Source of the DNA: Macrocystis pyrifera
Taxonomy: Eukaryota; Sar; Phaeophyceae; Laminariales; Laminariaceae
Direction of reading: 5' to 3'
Length of the DNA: 64,000 bases
Assembly (NCBI GenBank): GCA_031763025.1
Contig: JASSKH010000009.1
Location: forward strand, 5,524,512-5,588,511
Shown here: piece by piece, positions 1 through 10,094 of the stretch
How the letters are laid out: every line of letters begins with the position of its first letter
Position numbering within the stretch: the first letter of the stretch is position 1
Position numbers and translations under genes: made by a program
Notes under the pieces: model-generated
The model's input: only the letters and a program-made list of their open reading frames with translations
What the model was told of the DNA's origin: nothing
Database searches by the model: none

Positions 1-18
1 GCCAAAAAAAAAAATGTT

Positions 19-330
19 TTTCTGAACGACGGGGCTTTTAGTACCGCAGTCCCGTTTTGGGGACAAATCACTTGGAATTAGACTGTGGTTTGTCCCCAAA
101 TCGGGACTCCGGTACTGAAGGGGTTATAACCCAAAATCGTCGGAATGCCAATCAATTCTGTTTTTTTGGTTTTGCAAAAATGACATTTTTTTGTATGCCC
201 ATGTAGGCCATGGGATTATTCATCAACCATTCATTGCACTTTCGTTGTTCTGGGCGTCAGTTTTTTTTGGGTGAGGTATATAGAGCTTCTCAAGCGAGGA
301 TCCTCGGAAAATTAAAAGGGTGCGCAGCTG
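19..330. repeat. REP-F dispersed repeat, copy 1, carrying an FB-1 insert
   Basis: Shares the landmarks of three other copies (about 11471-11690, 45005-45375, 45528-45800): a block resembling AACCCAAAATCGTCGGAATG, then a GTGAGGNAT segment, then GGAGCCTCAGAAAATTAA near the right end. In this copy FB-1 lies between the GACGGGGCT and ATAACCC blocks, which are nearly adjacent in the 11471 copy. That copy therefore looks like the empty site. No coding capacity is seen. Confidence 0.6.
36..120. mobile_element. FB-1 foldback element, copy 1
   Basis: An almost perfect hairpin. The left arm reads TAGTACCGCAGTCCCG then TTTTGGGGACAAAT; the right arm is its inverse with a few mismatches, and the loop is about 15 nt. 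Outer ends are CCCTTTTAGT-like with AAAAGGG on the other side in better copies. No ORF is present. It resembles a short non-autonomous foldback DNA element; the family is not recognised. Confidence 0.7.
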
Positions 331-1167
331 CTCTACTGCTGTATGTAGCATGCGTCCTTTGAGCGCTCGCCATGTGCGCGCGACGCACTGCTCGGGTCGC
401 GCCCAAACGTCGACGAGCGTTTTGTCTCAAAGTGCCGCGTACAGAGAGATATGTTAGCGAAAGGACGAGAAAAATATAATCAAAAAAACATTAGCACACA
501 TATGAGGCGTTTTCATTTCCGGCGGGGGGCGGGGGGGGGGGGGGGGGGCGGGGCGTGAAGCGCGATGTCTCGCGAACCCGCTCTGATACATACGTTCTCC
601 GTAACGAACCCTTACTCAGCTGAAAAAAAATAAAACAGTAACAAAAATTTGTGCGTTTTCGCTTTTGCGAATATTTTATTGTAGTAATTGCGGCAATCCA
701 GCAGCAGGGGTGCGAGCGAATCGATCGCGTGGCGCGAGACGCCGCCAGGTCTTCGCTTGGCTTGAAGAAAAGGTGGCGGCCTCTCCGAGCAGAACTTCCA
801 ACCCCCGAGACACAGCTTCTGACTGTTGTTAACGTCGGCTAGGAGTCACACCGTGAGCATGTCTAGCACGCACGATGACATAAACAGCTCCCTTCAGAAC
901 GAACGAACTGACTGCTCGAGTCGATTTTCTCGACGAAAACAAGCATGATGAGAGTGTGCAAACAGACACCGCCCGAGCAAACCTCCGAGCGATGGGTCTA
1001 TGGGAAACACCTCGACGGACGAGATCCTTCTTAAGCCGTCGCTTTCGTTGTTGCGTGTGTGCCCCCTTGCTTTGGAGAAAATCGGCTCGAAAATTGTTTC
1101 CAGGGGGGGGGGCGGGGGGCGGGAGGCTGGGGGGGGGAGGGGGGCAGTGGTCGGGGGGAGGGCGGGC
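331..1167. other. no gene seen; G tracts
   Basis: Mixed-composition sequence with an 18-nt G run at 531-548 and interrupted G runs from 1105. The overlapping ORFs read through G tracts as poly-Gly and show no domain. Confidence 0.5.
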
Positions 1168-1256
1168 GGGGGGGGGGGGGGTGTACTCATTTGTTGCTTG
1201 CTTTATTCATTCGATAGTCGATCATGCATCCCTTTCGAGACGGAGCATCGTTCCTA

Positions 1257-1721
1257 TCACGGGAGTCCATATGATATAGAGGCTACGCCAAACACAAAGC
1301 CTATATATTTACCTATTTTTACCTACCATAGCTGTTTTGTTTTTGTTTTTTGTTTGTTTTTTTTTAAATCATCACTTTTACTTTCCAGCCCACTCGTAGG
1401 AGGTTTTACCCTCGACGCTCTTCCTCTGGACAAGCCGTGGTCACAGCAGGTGTCGTCCCTTCTCCCCCCCCCCGGTACGTGCCTTTAGTTTTTATCGCGC
1501 ATAGGGTTCAGCATTCCCACTGCTCGTCGATTTTCATCGAATGTTACAGCCAACTCACGCTCTCGCGCTTTCCGCTCATCGATTTTTTATGCAAGAAAAA
1601 GTCCCTACGAGCATGCACGCACTCGGTGAGACGAGAACTTACGAAATTGATCTTGATAGGCTCGCGGACCACCTACCAAGCCGCCGGGGACGCCGGATAT
1701 GTGTACTATGGTCTCCCGTAA
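1257..1721. mobile_element. MITE-1, split by a tSINE
   Basis: The left part begins TCACGGGAGTCCATA after a TA at 1255-1256. The right part ends ACTATGGTCTCCCGTAA before a TA at 1722-1723. These match the two termini of the ~105 bp family (consensus described at 3395-3501). About 360 bp holding the tSINE separates the halves. Confidence 0.65.
1365..1697 (-). mobile_element. tSINE copy 1 (tRNA-derived SINE), intact C tract
   Basis: On the minus strand it starts with a tRNA-like head (1697 to about 1605) carrying a degenerate A box GGCTTGGTAGGTGG and a B-box-like region. It continues through a conserved ~250 bp body and ends in an A-rich tail (T-rich at 1335-1364 on the plus strand). The body contains a short C/G homopolymer (1466-1476) between GTCGTCCC and GGTACGTGCC blocks. 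This copy shows the site uninterrupted; the copy at 19935-22135 has a LINE inserted there. Confidence 0.7.
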
Positions 1722-2052
1722 TAGTCGAAATAGAGACGCCTCGAACAGCTCGGCGCTCACGACGCCGTTTCCATAGATGACCTAGAAACGTTTTGCTAAT
1801 CTTGTCCGCTTCCTGATTCGCCGCCTGTGGCCACACCATCTATCTCCTACGATAGCGATCGCTACCGTCTTGTTTACGAGACTCCTCCATGTCACATTCG
1901 TCTATTTTCCTCCTCTCTCTTTTCCTCTAACCTCGCTGACACGTCAATTGCAGGGGGGGGGGGGGGGGGGGGGGGGGGGGGAGAAGGGGCGATGTTATCT
2001 TGCGTGTTCTACGCGTACCACTCTGACCCGATATATTACAACCGTTTGTATT

Positions 2053-2582
2053 GAAAAAAAATAACGAAAGGGGCTTATGTTTTGGTACAATGTGGTACAA
2101 TACGGTAGCGACAGTTGCCGACGTCGCCAAATCAACTATTTCAGGGGTCCGTAGTTACAGGTATACATACAGGTTTTTGTGTGTACCGTAGGTCCTATTA
2201 ACTACGTTCCTCCGCAATATCCAAACTTATTCCAGGCTTTACACGTGTCCTCGGGTTTTTTCCCGGTACTGTACCCTTTGTACGGACTCACTGAAGAGTA
2301 GATGTCACCACGTTGGTTGTTGTCATCGCCGTTTGTCTTGATTTGTTATCGGACAGTGTACACACAGTGCTTGTTCCAAATCAAACCATTCCTCACCTAA
2401 AAAGGGAATCTAGAATTCCAGTGGCTTCATACGCACCCAGGTAGTTGGTAGTTGCCTATAATCGGTATCCGCGACGCTGCTGCCGCCGTGCTTGAGAAAG
2501 CCCGCTCACTCGCTTCTGTACGAAAACCAAAGGACGACTGATAACGACGCTGCAACGAAAACGATGGTTGATGGAGGCCTTA
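2053..2582. other. no gene or recognised repeat
   Basis: Single-copy-looking sequence with no ORF of quality and no match to the repeat families of this window. Confidence 0.5.
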
Positions 2583-2663
2583 GTAGTCCGTTGGGCTGGT
2601 AGGTAAAAGGTTAACCGATCGCCTACCCAATCTAAGCCTTATAAGACTCCCCCCCCCCCCCCC

Positions 2664-2742
2664 GGCGTTGTAGGGATGCGAGGGTCTATGGCCATACGAC
2701 TACGGCCATGCATGAGATCGACTACATCTCTCCTATCGAGTA
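2664..2742 (+). mobile_element. CTN fragment between two C tracts
   Basis: Contains the CTN 3' landmarks (AGGGATGCGAGGGTCTATGG, ACGACTACGGCCATGCATGA, final CGAGTAC). It is bounded by C runs at 2649-2663 and 2743-2752. The 5' truncation point falls exactly at the first C run. Confidence 0.75.
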
Positions 2743-2827
2743 CCCCCCCCCCTGGAACGGGCCGGATATACGGGTCGACGCGTGCCACCAACACGCGGTT
2801 CAAAATCTTGGGGATCCAGAAGTATTT

Positions 2828-2980
2828 TTTTTTTAATTTTATTTTTTTCAGATTCTTGACATACATGAGGAAACTAAAATTTCTTGTACGTATAAAGCGA
2901 TTTCATGATGGACGCGAGATTCGAACTCACGACCGACGACCCATACACCCTGCCGATGGCGCCATACGCTAAGATCTTAG
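2828..2980 (-). mobile_element. short tRNA-headed SINE
   Basis: Minus strand: A-box-like TAGCGTATGGCGCC, then a T-arm with GTGAG, TTCGAAT and CTCGC forming a 5-bp stem and 7-nt loop, then about 60 bp of body and an A-rich tail (T/A-rich on plus, 2828-2850). The anticodon arm is not convincing, so this is a tRNA-derived element, not a functional tRNA. Confidence 0.55.
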
Positions 2981-3394
2981 TCCGTTGGGATATTGGCAAA
3001 AGGTTAACCGATCGCCTCCCCAATACAAGCCTTCTAATATCCTTTATATATATATATATGGCAATCGCCTTGCTTTAGGGCTACAGAGAGTTACAGTAGT
3101 GGGGGTTGGGGTTGGCGTCAGCGGTGCTGGTATCGTGCGCAGCAGCAGGGTTGTACAGCCAGAAACGAGCGCTGATTTCGCAGAGACAGAGATGCGATCG
3201 TACCAGCTTCCCTCGACAACGAAACGAAAAACACGAGAAAAAAAAAACAGGTGGCTACACTAAACAAAGTCGAACAGATGTGCTACATTTTGTCGGAAAG
3301 GAAGGTGCTGTGTGTATTAACAGCAGCAGATATTTCCGAAAACACCTTGTTTTTGTTCGGTGCTGGTTGGCAACGACCCTTCCGGATAGTTCTA

Positions 3395-3501
3395 TTACGG
3401 GGGACCATAGTAAATAGGACCAAATATTGTTGGTAAAAAAATACCTAAATATATATGTTTTTATGTATGCCATAGGTCCTGTTAACTATAGACCCCCGTA
3501 A
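3395..3501. mobile_element. MITE-1 complete copy (reference description)
   Basis: 107 bp flanked by TA on both sides (3393-3394 and 3502-3503). Terminal inverted repeats of about 27 bp begin TTACGGGGGACCATAGT and end CTATAGACCCCCGTAA. The interior is AT-rich with a GGTAAATATATAGG-like core and has no ORF. The TA target duplication and short TIRs are what Tc1/mariner-mobilised MITEs show. No transposase for it is in this window. Confidence 0.85.
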
Positions 3502-3989
3502 TAGCAAAAACAGAAAAAAAAAAAAAGCCACCGCTGCGAAAAGCGATCGCGCAGCCAGCCCTGTGTGCACTAAACGCGTTTTTTTAGGGCGTGCGGCGTT
3601 GCGCGATTTTTTTTCGTCAGAATTTCGCTCATTACATAGTACAGGGCACCATCTGCTGGGGGCATCGTAGTGTGCCGCTTGCCGCACGTCGCTTCCATTT
3701 TCGAGAGGACCGGATGCTCCTTCGCCGAAGGCGAACAAAAAAAATAAAAAATATATCGCCCCCACGTTTTTCGCCAGTTGGGCGATGAAGCGATAAAACA
3801 ATTTTTGGGGGGGCCGTTTCCACCGCACGGCGAAGTTTTTGTTTTTTTTCGTGCGTTTCGCCGAAGGCGACGCACCTTTTTGAGTACTCGTGAGGAAATT
3901 TACGCATAATACGTGTCTAAATAACTTTTTCCTGTGCGGGCCCTCCGCAGGGATCATGGCGGGAGGGGGGGGGGGGCGGGGGGGGGGGG

Positions 3990-4500
3990 TTGTACTCTTT
4001 TTCATGCGTGGCCGTAGTCGTATGTATGACCATAGACCCTCGCACCCCTACAATGCCGGGACGGAGCGCGTCGGGTTTTCACCGACCAGGCAGACATTGC
4101 TTGCTTGCACCAAGCGCGAAGCGCCGTGAGGTGTTGGGCGAGTCACATGAAGGGTGAGCTGCATCCTACCAAGAACCGCTTTAGAGGCGGACTTTCTTGC
4201 ACATGGATGGCAGCATCAATTAATTGATTTTATTTCTGGTGTGGCCACTTCCAGAGACAGCAACGGGCTTTCTATTTAACTGCCTCGTGGGTGCCTCACC
4301 ATGTCCACACTGCGCGATACGAGCATCCCCCTTGTGCGGAGTAAGGGTTCTCTACGCACAAAAATGATCTAACTCGACCGCCAGCGGTGGTAGCCGTCCC
4401 CCCCCCCAAAAAAGAAACCGGTAGCCTGCCTGTCTAGCTCACGCAGTGAGAGGCGTGTTTTATAGCGTCGTCGCCAACCGACGCCAACCCAACCTATGTA
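3990..4500 (-). mobile_element. CTN, near full-length copy
   Basis: The whole ~510 bp aligns in order with the copies at 48405-48918 and 58540-59066. On the minus strand the 5' end is AGGTTGGGTTGGCGTCGGTT, then a GCTCACTGCGTGAGC hairpin, a CTGTCTCTGGAAGTGGCCAC block, TAGGATGCAGCTCACCCTTC, and the 3' GGCCATGCATG region. Its 3' end runs into a G run on plus (3978-3989), that is a C tail on its own strand. It has no ORF and no clear tRNA or 7SL head, and is probably mobilised in trans. Confidence 0.75.
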
Positions 4501-5088
4501 CATATATATATATATATACCAGGTAAATAATAGTCATGGCGGGGGGGGGGGGGCACCACCACCAGCTTTTTGAGGGTGTTCATTCCCTCGATCAGCTCAC
4601 CGCTCCCTGTAAAATACAATGTGAAACGGCGGAAAACCACCAGTATACCGTAAAATGGCGTAAAACCATTGACATACCGTAAATTCGCGTATCACCACTG
4701 ATGTATCTTAAATTGGCGTTTGCTCACGCCGAAGGGGTTCGGAGTTTCCACATGGGTGAGTAAGCGTATTATTTTACGGGATATAGAGGACACCGTCCCG
4801 TGACGGCTAAAACATGTGATGACGTACACACGTACGCACATACACCATAGCGACATCATCGACTGCTGACTGCGACGCACCAGGTGCAATATGACCGTCA
4901 CCAGACGAGTACGTACGATATACATATTTAGTCTAGGGTCGGTTCGAGCCAATTTTTCATTTTTCTTGGCGACTTTTGAAATGTTGCATTGTTATGCTCT
5001 TCTCCCCGTGCGGGCGACGTAAACCGAACCTCGTATCCCTCACTATCTCTGCTTCCAGGTATCCATAGCCATGTCTATAAATAGCTAC

Positions 5089-5276
<188 letters not shown>

Positions 5277-5456
5277 AAGTAGTACACCGTAGTAGTGTCA
5301 ATAGTAGTATTAATAGTATATATTAATAGCCTCTTTTTCTGCCCACTAACAACCTAGTAGACCTGAGCTGAGTAGGCAGCGCCGCGCATCCGCCGTGGGT
5401 GGTGTCCAAGGGAATCGGGGGGGGGGGGGGGCGGGGGGGGGGGGGGGGGGGGGGGG

Positions 5457-5900
5457 CGTACTCATCTGTTGCTTGCCGTAGTCATTTGACCATTGACCAC
5501 GCATCCCTTTCGAGACGGAGCACCGTTCCTACTCCTAATAGAGACACCTCCAACAATTGGGCGCACATTACGTTTTTTCCATAGATTACATAGAAACCTT
5601 CTGCTAATATTATCCCCTTCCTGTTTGGCCTCCTGTGGCCACCATCTATCTCCTAGGATAGCGATCGTTTTCTTGCTGATATTCATTGTATCAAACTCCT
5701 CCATGTCACATCCGTCTATTTTCCTCATCTCCTCTTTCAACACATCCCGTTCCTCCTTGTATATTTCACATTCTCCTACTATGTGAGTTCTACTCTCTAT
5801 TGCTTTGCCACACGGGCACACATCTGTGCATCTACTTCCTCCTCCTCCCGGCTACTGGTGTACCTCTTTCTTCTTTCTGGCAGGTCCAGGTCCCCTAATC
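5457..5900 (-). pseudogene. CTL LINE C-terminal fragment between two G tracts
   Basis: On the minus strand this encodes the LINE C-terminus: a GDLDLPERRKRYTS segment, then a zinc knuckle of C-x-C-x8-H-x4-C form (CPCGKAIESRTHIVGEC), then WWPQEAKQEGDNISRRFLCN, ending QMTTASNR and a stop. A frameshift near 5822 separates the first segment. The fragment is bounded by G runs at 5433-5456 (its 3' side) and 5901-5917 (its 5' truncation point), which are C runs on its own strand. It is a dead, 5'-truncated insertion. Confidence 0.85.
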
Positions 5901-5917
5901 GGGGGGGGGGGGGGGGG

Positions 5918-7365
5918 CAACAGGTCCTAGGAGGAGTGGCAGAAAACCCGAGCAAGGGAATGCGGAGAGGGGGGGGAACAGGAGTAGAAGGGAAACTGCG
6001 GTGGACGAAAGTAGGAAGGAGATGGTAGACAGGGTAGCAAGGCACCAGGACGACTAGGAAGTAGAGCATGCCTATACTACTCGTACCACCAACTGGTGCA
6101 GCTGGTTCGAACGTTCGAACGTGGTCTTCCCTTTTCTTCTCGTCTTTTTGTGCTTTTTCTTTCTTTCTTGCGCTGATCCTCTGTGATGTTCATTTTATTT
6201 CATTTCTCTTCCTTTCTTCGATTGATAAGCCTTGTTGAAGGAGTCGTGTGGCGCGGTTGGATGACGAACCTGCTTAATGTGTTTCGTAGTGTCTGACGCC
6301 GAGGGGCCGGCATGGTTGACGAGCGCAGGACGGAGACGGCAATCAGTGTAGCTGGGTACCAGGCGGACTAGCAGGGAGAACCTGGCGATGCTACTCGTAC
6401 CACAAAATGCTGCCGCTACCTGGAGGGTGCTTGTGCTTTGGTTTGCCGGTTAATTTCCCTTGGTTCTTAGTCTTACTCTGTTTACGACGAGTAGTGGTGT
6501 CTTTCTTCTTTTTTATCCAGCTCGTTCTTTCCAAGAGTCTGCCACATCCCCTGCCGGGGGGGCACGACAGTTTGTTCCTTCTTCTTTTTCTCTTTCTATT
6601 TGTCTTCTTTGTTTTTGTTTTTTCTTTGTTTCCGTTCGTTTCTCAATTTCATAGAATGTGTATGTCGTGCCTGTCGTATCCAGTATGACGAAATGGTATT
6701 GCATTGTCCACTGCTGCTGTGCTTACTGCATACGTGGCAACGTAGTATCTCTGTGCTGTGGCGTAGCTTTGTGAGCACAGAACTTGTACCAGGTATCTAT
6801 CTATTAATAGGATTGAAGAATCGGCACGGACACTGGTTGTGCTGGATGTCGACGGGTAGAAAGAACGGTTTAAAGTGAAGAAAACAACAACTACACTCAA
6901 ACACGTACTACTCGTACGAAGCACTACCGACCTTGTTTTCTTTTTTTATGTGCCAGGTATACGACACCTTTCCTTCAGAATCCGCACACGTAAAAGACAA
7001 CAGCCGGGGGGGTGCCAGAGAATCGAGGGAAAAAGACGTTTGAACACGCCACAGCGGTTCGTAGTATCTCCATTTTTTTTTTGGGGGGGGGGGGGGTTTC
7101 GACGCATCGAAAGTTGGATGCCTTGAAATTATCGATAAAACATCCTACCCAAACTACCTACCAGGTACCCCGTAGCAGTTGGCCCTCGAGTGTTCCAGGA
7201 TCGCGTCTCAAACACATGCGCCGCAGACTAAACGGCTTGCTGTGCTATTACTACTGACTGGTTGTATCAGCACTCTTTCTTACTGCTTGCAAACCGAAAA
7301 AAAAAGAAGAAAAAAAAAAGTTACGTAGAGCTACGTACGAGAGTGAGTGTGGTGTTTTCATTCGC
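5918..7365. other. no convincing gene; pyrimidine-rich DNA
   Basis: Contains T/C-rich stretches (6130-6220, 6560-6640), two TACCAGGTA motifs (6787, 7159) and a 14-nt G run at 7083-7096. ORFs here lack domain-like composition. Confidence 0.5.
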
Positions 7366-7450
7366 CTTTAGTACCGCAGTCCCGATTTGGGGACAAACCA
7401 CTCTAATTCCAAGTGGTCTGTCCCCAAAACGGGACTGCGGCACTAAAAGG
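7366..7450. mobile_element. FB-1 copy 2
   Basis: Arms TAGTACCGCAGTCCCG / CGGGACTGCGGCACTA with a CTCTAATTCCAAG loop. Outer ends CTTTAG and AAAAGGG. This is the least diverged copy in the window. Confidence 0.75.
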
Positions 7451-7540
7451 GTTAACCTTAAGGGCATGCACAATAACACGACGAAAACACTCTGCGCCCA
7501 AACAAATCACCAAACGACCACCCCCCTCTCCCCCCTCCGC

Positions 7541-7591
7541 TATGGTCTATGTTCACACGACTACGGCCATGCGCGATATCGGGGGTACACC
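7541..7591 (+). mobile_element. CTN 3' end fragment
   Basis: TATGGTCTATG then ACGACTACGGCCATGCGCGA and a GGGTAC end, followed by a C-rich stretch (ACCTCCCCCTCG). A C-rich run (7520-7539) also precedes it. Confidence 0.55.
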
Positions 7592-8079
7592 TCCCCCTCG
7601 CCGCCCATGTCGCAACGTACACAGATGTTTTTTAGTTATCAAACCCAAAATGCATGCCTTCCTGACAAAGAAGCAGTTGGTGGGTATACACCTAGGAAGT
7701 GTGACAAAACATGTATCCATTTCATTCGTCTATATACGTGGGCCAACTCAAAATAATTTCCTGAGAAATAAATGGAAGGGATGACGTCTTCGCTCGTACA
7801 GCAGTATATATGTGTAGGCCAACTCGAACAAAAAAAAAATCCTGAAGAAATAAACAAAAAAAACGAAAAGAACAAAAAACTAAAAAACAAACAACAAACA
7901 ACAACAAAAACACACACATGACAGACACACAACATGCATGCACACGCCATACACCAAGCAACTGATGCCCCACCGCACGCGAGCAAAAACGGGTGCATGG
8001 GTGGGTGCTGCTGGCGGGATGATGGCAAGTGTACACTTACACCTTACACTACCAGAATAGGCTCCAACACCTAAATCAG

Positions 8080-8186
8080 CCCTTTTCTTTAGTGACTGCA
8101 GTTCCTTTTGGGGACAAAACCATAATATTATACTCAAAAGCCAAGTAGTTTGTCCCCAAAACGGGATCTCGCAGCAGTAAAAGGGT
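8080..8186. mobile_element. FB-1 copy 3, diverged
   Basis: Begins CCCTTTTCTTTAGTGACTGC and ends GCAGTAAAAGGGT, with TTTTGGGGACAAA and TTTGTCCCCAAAAC as the inner arms. The longer loop includes AATATTATA. Confidence 0.65.
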
Positions 8187-8561
8187 AAAAAACAAGAAAC
8201 AAAAACGGAGAGTGAAGGAGAGGGGGCAAAATCTACACTCTCTAAACCCCACCCTACCCTACCCCCGCTCACACCGTGGGAGCGGGTGGGTTACAACAAC
8301 AAGCTTGGGGTACGTACGTATCGTACGTATGTACCTGCTGCCTACGTTTTTTCGTTTTTTTTGTTTCGTTTCGTTTGGGGTTTTTTTTTGGCTGTATTAT
8401 AGGGCCTTTGTCAAAGAAATCGCACAAGGCGTACGTGGCCGCGCACGTCCTGCATATGCGCCTCAAAAAAACAGCCAACGGCATCGGGTATTCCTTTCAC
8501 GACAACCCGTGGTTTCACGCGGAGAGACAGAAAAAAAAAAAAAAGAAGGAGAAAAAAACGC

Positions 8562-8596
8562 ATCGCAACGCAACGCAACGCAACGCAACGCAATGC
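8562..8596. repeat. (CAACG)n microsatellite
   Basis: Five to six CAACG units preceding a CTL fragment. Confidence 0.8.
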
Positions 8597-8618
8597 ACAC
8601 GGGGGCAGGGGAGGGGGG

Positions 8619-8699
8619 CGTACTCATCCTCTTGTTTGTTGCTCGCCTTAAGTCATTTGACGATTGACTACGCATCCCTTTCGAGACGGAGCAGCAGCG
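8619..8699 (-). mobile_element. CTL terminal fragment (~80 bp) between G runs
   Basis: Reads GTACTCAT, then GACGATTGACTACGCATCCC and TTTCGAGACGGAGCA, the reverse complement of the LINE's last ~80 bp. It abuts G-rich sequence at 8608-8618 and a 22-nt G run at 8701-8722. Confidence 0.75.
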
Positions 8700-8722
8700 C
8701 GGGGGGGGGGGGGGGGGGGGGG

Positions 8723-10039
8723 CTTGCAACAAATCAGGCAACGACAACTTGAAACGCATCAGAGGAGGTATAATATCCGCGTGCAGACCAAAAATGCCCG
8801 CCCGCAACACGTGTGCGCGGGTGGCTTGTTCCCAAAATTCGGCGGAGATATCGCGAAGGACGGCTGGACCTCGATTGGATACAGAAGCACGCGATGAACA
8901 ACGTGCCCGATGAACAGCGTGCCCGCGCGCTTCCAAAGAGCGCTATTCAGCCCTCTGCTACATCCGACAAGAAATTTTGCGAAGAAGCGGCGCGGTGCAC
9001 ACACTCAACCACTCCAAAACAAAAAAACAAAACAAAAAAAACGTTTCCTGGACGCCAGCTTCTCTGCGTCCGCTTGATCCGCAGGGATCAGTGCTGCTCC
9101 GCGGTACTCGTAGAGCAGGCGGCTGGGAAAGCACAAAAAAAAAAACAGACAAATGCGAACCAACCCAAACATGACCGAACAAAAAAAAAAAAAACAAAGA
9201 GCCGAGGATGCACCTGCTTGCAGATGCAAGATCAATTTCGTGTCGCACACAAATTCATGACCGTACTAACTTGTGTGGACACAGAGCTTGTACGTATGTC
9301 TCTAGGATTAAAAAAATAACAAAATAGAAAACATAACGAGCACTGGACGTGCTGGATGTCGATGGGGTGCATAGAAAAAAAAAGTTCATGCAAAATCCAC
9401 AGACAAGACACAGGACCCCCCCCCCCCCCCCCGCCCCGCCCGTGGGACCGAACCCTACCTTAACGAGACGAGAAAGTCTCCCCTATCCCCGCACGCAAGA
9501 TTGCACGCCTCGCATAGACAGATCATGATCTGTGCTGTAGATCATCCAACTCCTCACCTGACTCTGCGAGAGTTCATGCGGGATCTGTCTGCGAACCAGC
9601 TATTAATAATAGCACCGATTCAACCCAGGAAATATATTTCCTACACAGATCGTGCATACCTACGCGCGTCCCGGCCGTAGATAGATAATCTGCCTAAATT
9701 GATCATATCATTCAGAAGATCGGGAATAGACAGATGATTTGCCTATATAGATCATTTCATTCGAAACATCGGGAATATATAGATGATCTGCCTGCATGGA
9801 TCTAGATCATTCAAGCGTAGGAACCTATCATTTGGTCGAGGTGTGCAAGACTGTGTCCCAATTATATAAGGAACCACCAGATCCCCCCCCCCACCACCAC
9901 CACCACATCCACCCACGGGGGACACTACCAAACCCTCACCGGGTACACTATTCACCGAAAAAAAAAAAAAAAAAAAAGAGTCGCCCACACTAATTTCATG
10001 TCCCGACAAAAAAAAAAAAGTTGAAAGTCTCTCGACGGA
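8723..10039. other. no gene seen; A-rich runs and a ~50 bp minisatellite
   Basis: 9660-9822 holds about three degenerate units containing GATCGGGAATA, ACAGATGATTTGCCTATATA and GATCATTTCATTCG. Poly-A runs lie near 8530, 9180, 9960 and 10008, and a 17-nt C run at 9416-9432. This is the region just 3' of the acyltransferase gene. Confidence 0.5.
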
Positions 10040-10054
10040 TTAGTTATAAGAGAG

Positions 10055-10094
<40 letters not shown>

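Larger units (their letters stand above)
1182..1952 (-). mobile_element. CTL LINE 3' fragment, split by a MITE-1 that is itself split by a tSINE
   Basis: Read on the minus strand, 1952 to 1724 encodes the CTL C-terminal region (WPQAANQEADKISKTFLGHL), and 1256 to 1182 gives the terminal segment ending GAGTACA next to a G run (1168-1181 on the plus strand, C on the element strand). The two parts align with the uninterrupted copy at 5457-5900 if 1257-1721 is removed. The 5' end abuts a 29-nt G run (1953-1981). The order of events read from nesting is LINE, then MITE-1, then tSINE. Confidence 0.7.
2583..3035. repeat. ~58 bp direct repeat bracketing a CTN fragment and a SINE
   Basis: 2583-2640 and 2978-3035 share AGTCCGTTGGG, AAAAGGTTAACCGATCGCCT and an AAGCCTT end. 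Between them lie a CTN fragment (2664-2742) and a tRNA-headed element (2828-2980). The two copies may be fragments of the same SINE family, or the marks of a local duplication. Confidence 0.55.

Noticed and set aside
1000-1488. Long ORFs through G tracts
   Set aside because: Poly-Gly/Arg composition comes from homopolymers inside a CTL/MITE/SINE nest; no domain or conserved frame.
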